DNA of 6,898 nucleotides from the NCBI GenBank assembly GCA_004566265.1, contig SPLB01000385.1:1-6898 (forward strand), written 5' to 3'. The translations under genes and the position numbers were made by a program. Source of the stretch: Paracoccaceae bacterium (lineage in GTDB: Bacteria; Pseudomonadota; Alphaproteobacteria; Rhodobacterales; Rhodobacteraceae). Below the pieces are notes generated by a model. The model made no database searches. It saw only the letters and a program-made list of their open reading frames with translations, and was not told where the DNA came from. The first letter of the stretch is position 1. Every line of letters starts with the position of its first letter. Positions 6,632 through 6,898 of this stretch are shown here, in pieces.

Positions 6632-6637
6632 AGTATA
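6632..6637 (-). promoter_or_regulatory. Possible -10 element for the 97-aa gene
   Basis: Read on the - strand this is TATACT, one base from the sigma-70 -10 consensus, about 70 nt upstream of the proposed ATG at 6563. No good -35 hexamer is seen 16-18 nt further upstream, where a run of C then A lies. If it is used, transcription would start inside the extended GTG-initiated frame and would support the ATG at 6563 as the true start. Confidence 0.3.
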
Positions 6638-6702
6638 TCGTTTTTTTGGGGGAAATACACTGATCTTCTTTCGACCAAACATCGAACACTGAAGCATAGC
6701 AC

Positions 6703-6898
6703 AGAGGTGGTTCGGTTCGTTTGAACAGATTTGCGGCGTTTCGTAAGTGGATTTCCCGCTCGATTATGCCGCCACCGGGATTGGTGACGACGGGTTGAGC
6801 TATGCCTCATCGGGCGCCCGCCCGTCCAGCGATGAATGCGGTCTCCGCGTGTTGTAGAACTTCAGATATCGGCGCAGGCTTTCCCGAGCCTCCGACAC
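6703..6898 (-). mobile_element. IS3-family insertion sequence, 3' end (partial)
   Basis: The end of a transposase gene on the - strand is followed by about 60-100 nt of noncoding DNA up to the probable outer end of the element. The terminal inverted repeat probably begins near AGAGGTGGTTC (6703-6713, + strand). The - strand sequence after the transposase, with AAATCCACTTA and a terminal ACCACCTCT, looks like what I recall from the ends of IS3-family elements in Rhodobacterales. The other end of the element, its first ORF and any target duplication are beyond the window, so the exact border cannot be fixed here. Confidence 0.55.
6800..6898 (-). CDS. IS3-family transposase OrfB, C-terminal end (partial)
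   Basis: Reading the - strand from the window edge gives 32 residues before TAG at 6800-6802. They include EARESLRRYLKFYNTRRPHS, followed directly by SLDGRAPDEA. This Y-x-x-x-Y-N-x-x-R-P-H-S-S-L-x-G-x-x-P-x-E-A pattern is the hallmark of the C-terminus of DDE (rve-type) IS3-family transposases, which cut and join the IS ends. The catalytic DDE residues lie beyond the edge. Relatives normally have Tyr and then an aromatic residue and about ten more amino acids where the TAG stands. The same frame continues after the TAG for 11 codons, ending in PIPVAA and TAA at 6764-6766, so the TAG is probably a mutation of the Tyr codon. The element may therefore be decaying, though losing these last residues may not abolish activity. 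Confidence 0.85.
   Translation of the reverse strand: MSEARESLRRYLKFYNTRRPHSSLDGRAPDEA

Noticed and set aside
6565..6810. 81-codon - strand frame between the transposase end and the 97-aa gene
   Set aside because: It crosses the probable IS end and overlaps the transposase tail in another frame; its composition is Arg/Ser-rich without a domain.
1..6898. CRISPR array, tRNA, rRNA or a novel multi-gene defence or biosynthetic system
   Set aside because: No direct-repeat array, cloverleaf or conserved RNA segment was seen, and apart from the orphan 97-aa gene the complete genes belong to well-known export, Mth938-family and cytochrome c maturation families.

Overview
The window looks like chromosomal DNA from an alphaproteobacterium of the Rhodobacterales (Roseobacter/Rhodobacter group). 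The evidence is moderately GC-rich coding sequence, protein sequences typical of that group, and the gene order yajC-secD-secF-(117-aa Mth938-domain gene)-ccmA-ccmB-ccmC-ccmD-ccmG. This is the order I recall for Rhodobacter capsulatus secDF-orf117-helABCDX. No species can be named from the sequence alone.

Positions 1-2784 form a protein-export block: the 3' end of yajC, then complete secD and secF, all on the + strand and closely spaced. Their products form the SecDF-YajC accessory complex of the Sec translocase. A convincing intrinsic terminator follows secF at 2791-2826. After it comes a structured leader and a 117-aa Mth938/NDUFAF3-type gene (2914-3267), whose family is linked to respiratory complex I assembly in mitochondria.

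Positions 3396-6125 form a system I cytochrome c maturation block: ccmA, ccmB, ccmC, ccmD and ccmG, all on the + strand. Three of the four junctions are overlapping (ccmA/ccmB by 4 nt, ccmC/ccmD by 1 nt, ccmD/ccmG by 8 nt), so the genes are probably co-transcribed and translationally coupled. CcmABCD load and release haem onto CcmE, and CcmG keeps the apocytochrome CxxCH thiols reduced. ccmE, ccmF and ccmH are not in the window. A 128-nt gap before ccmA holds no recognised gene, only a weak 31-codon ORF.

Positions 6126-6898 differ in character. Sampled lines of the region are about 48% GC, against 57-73% in sampled lines of the sec and ccm genes. The region holds a hairpin after ccmG, a convergent - strand gene for a 97-aa protein that resembles small ferredoxin-fold (ABM-like) proteins, and, at the window edge, the C-terminal end of an IS3-family transposase on the - strand. 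The transposase is cut off by the window and seems to end early at an amber codon. This end of the window is the border of a small accessory segment.

I found no CRISPR array, tRNA, rRNA or undescribed multi-gene system. The most useful loose ends are the leader structures upstream of the 117-aa gene, the small gene beside the IS, and the amber codon in the transposase.
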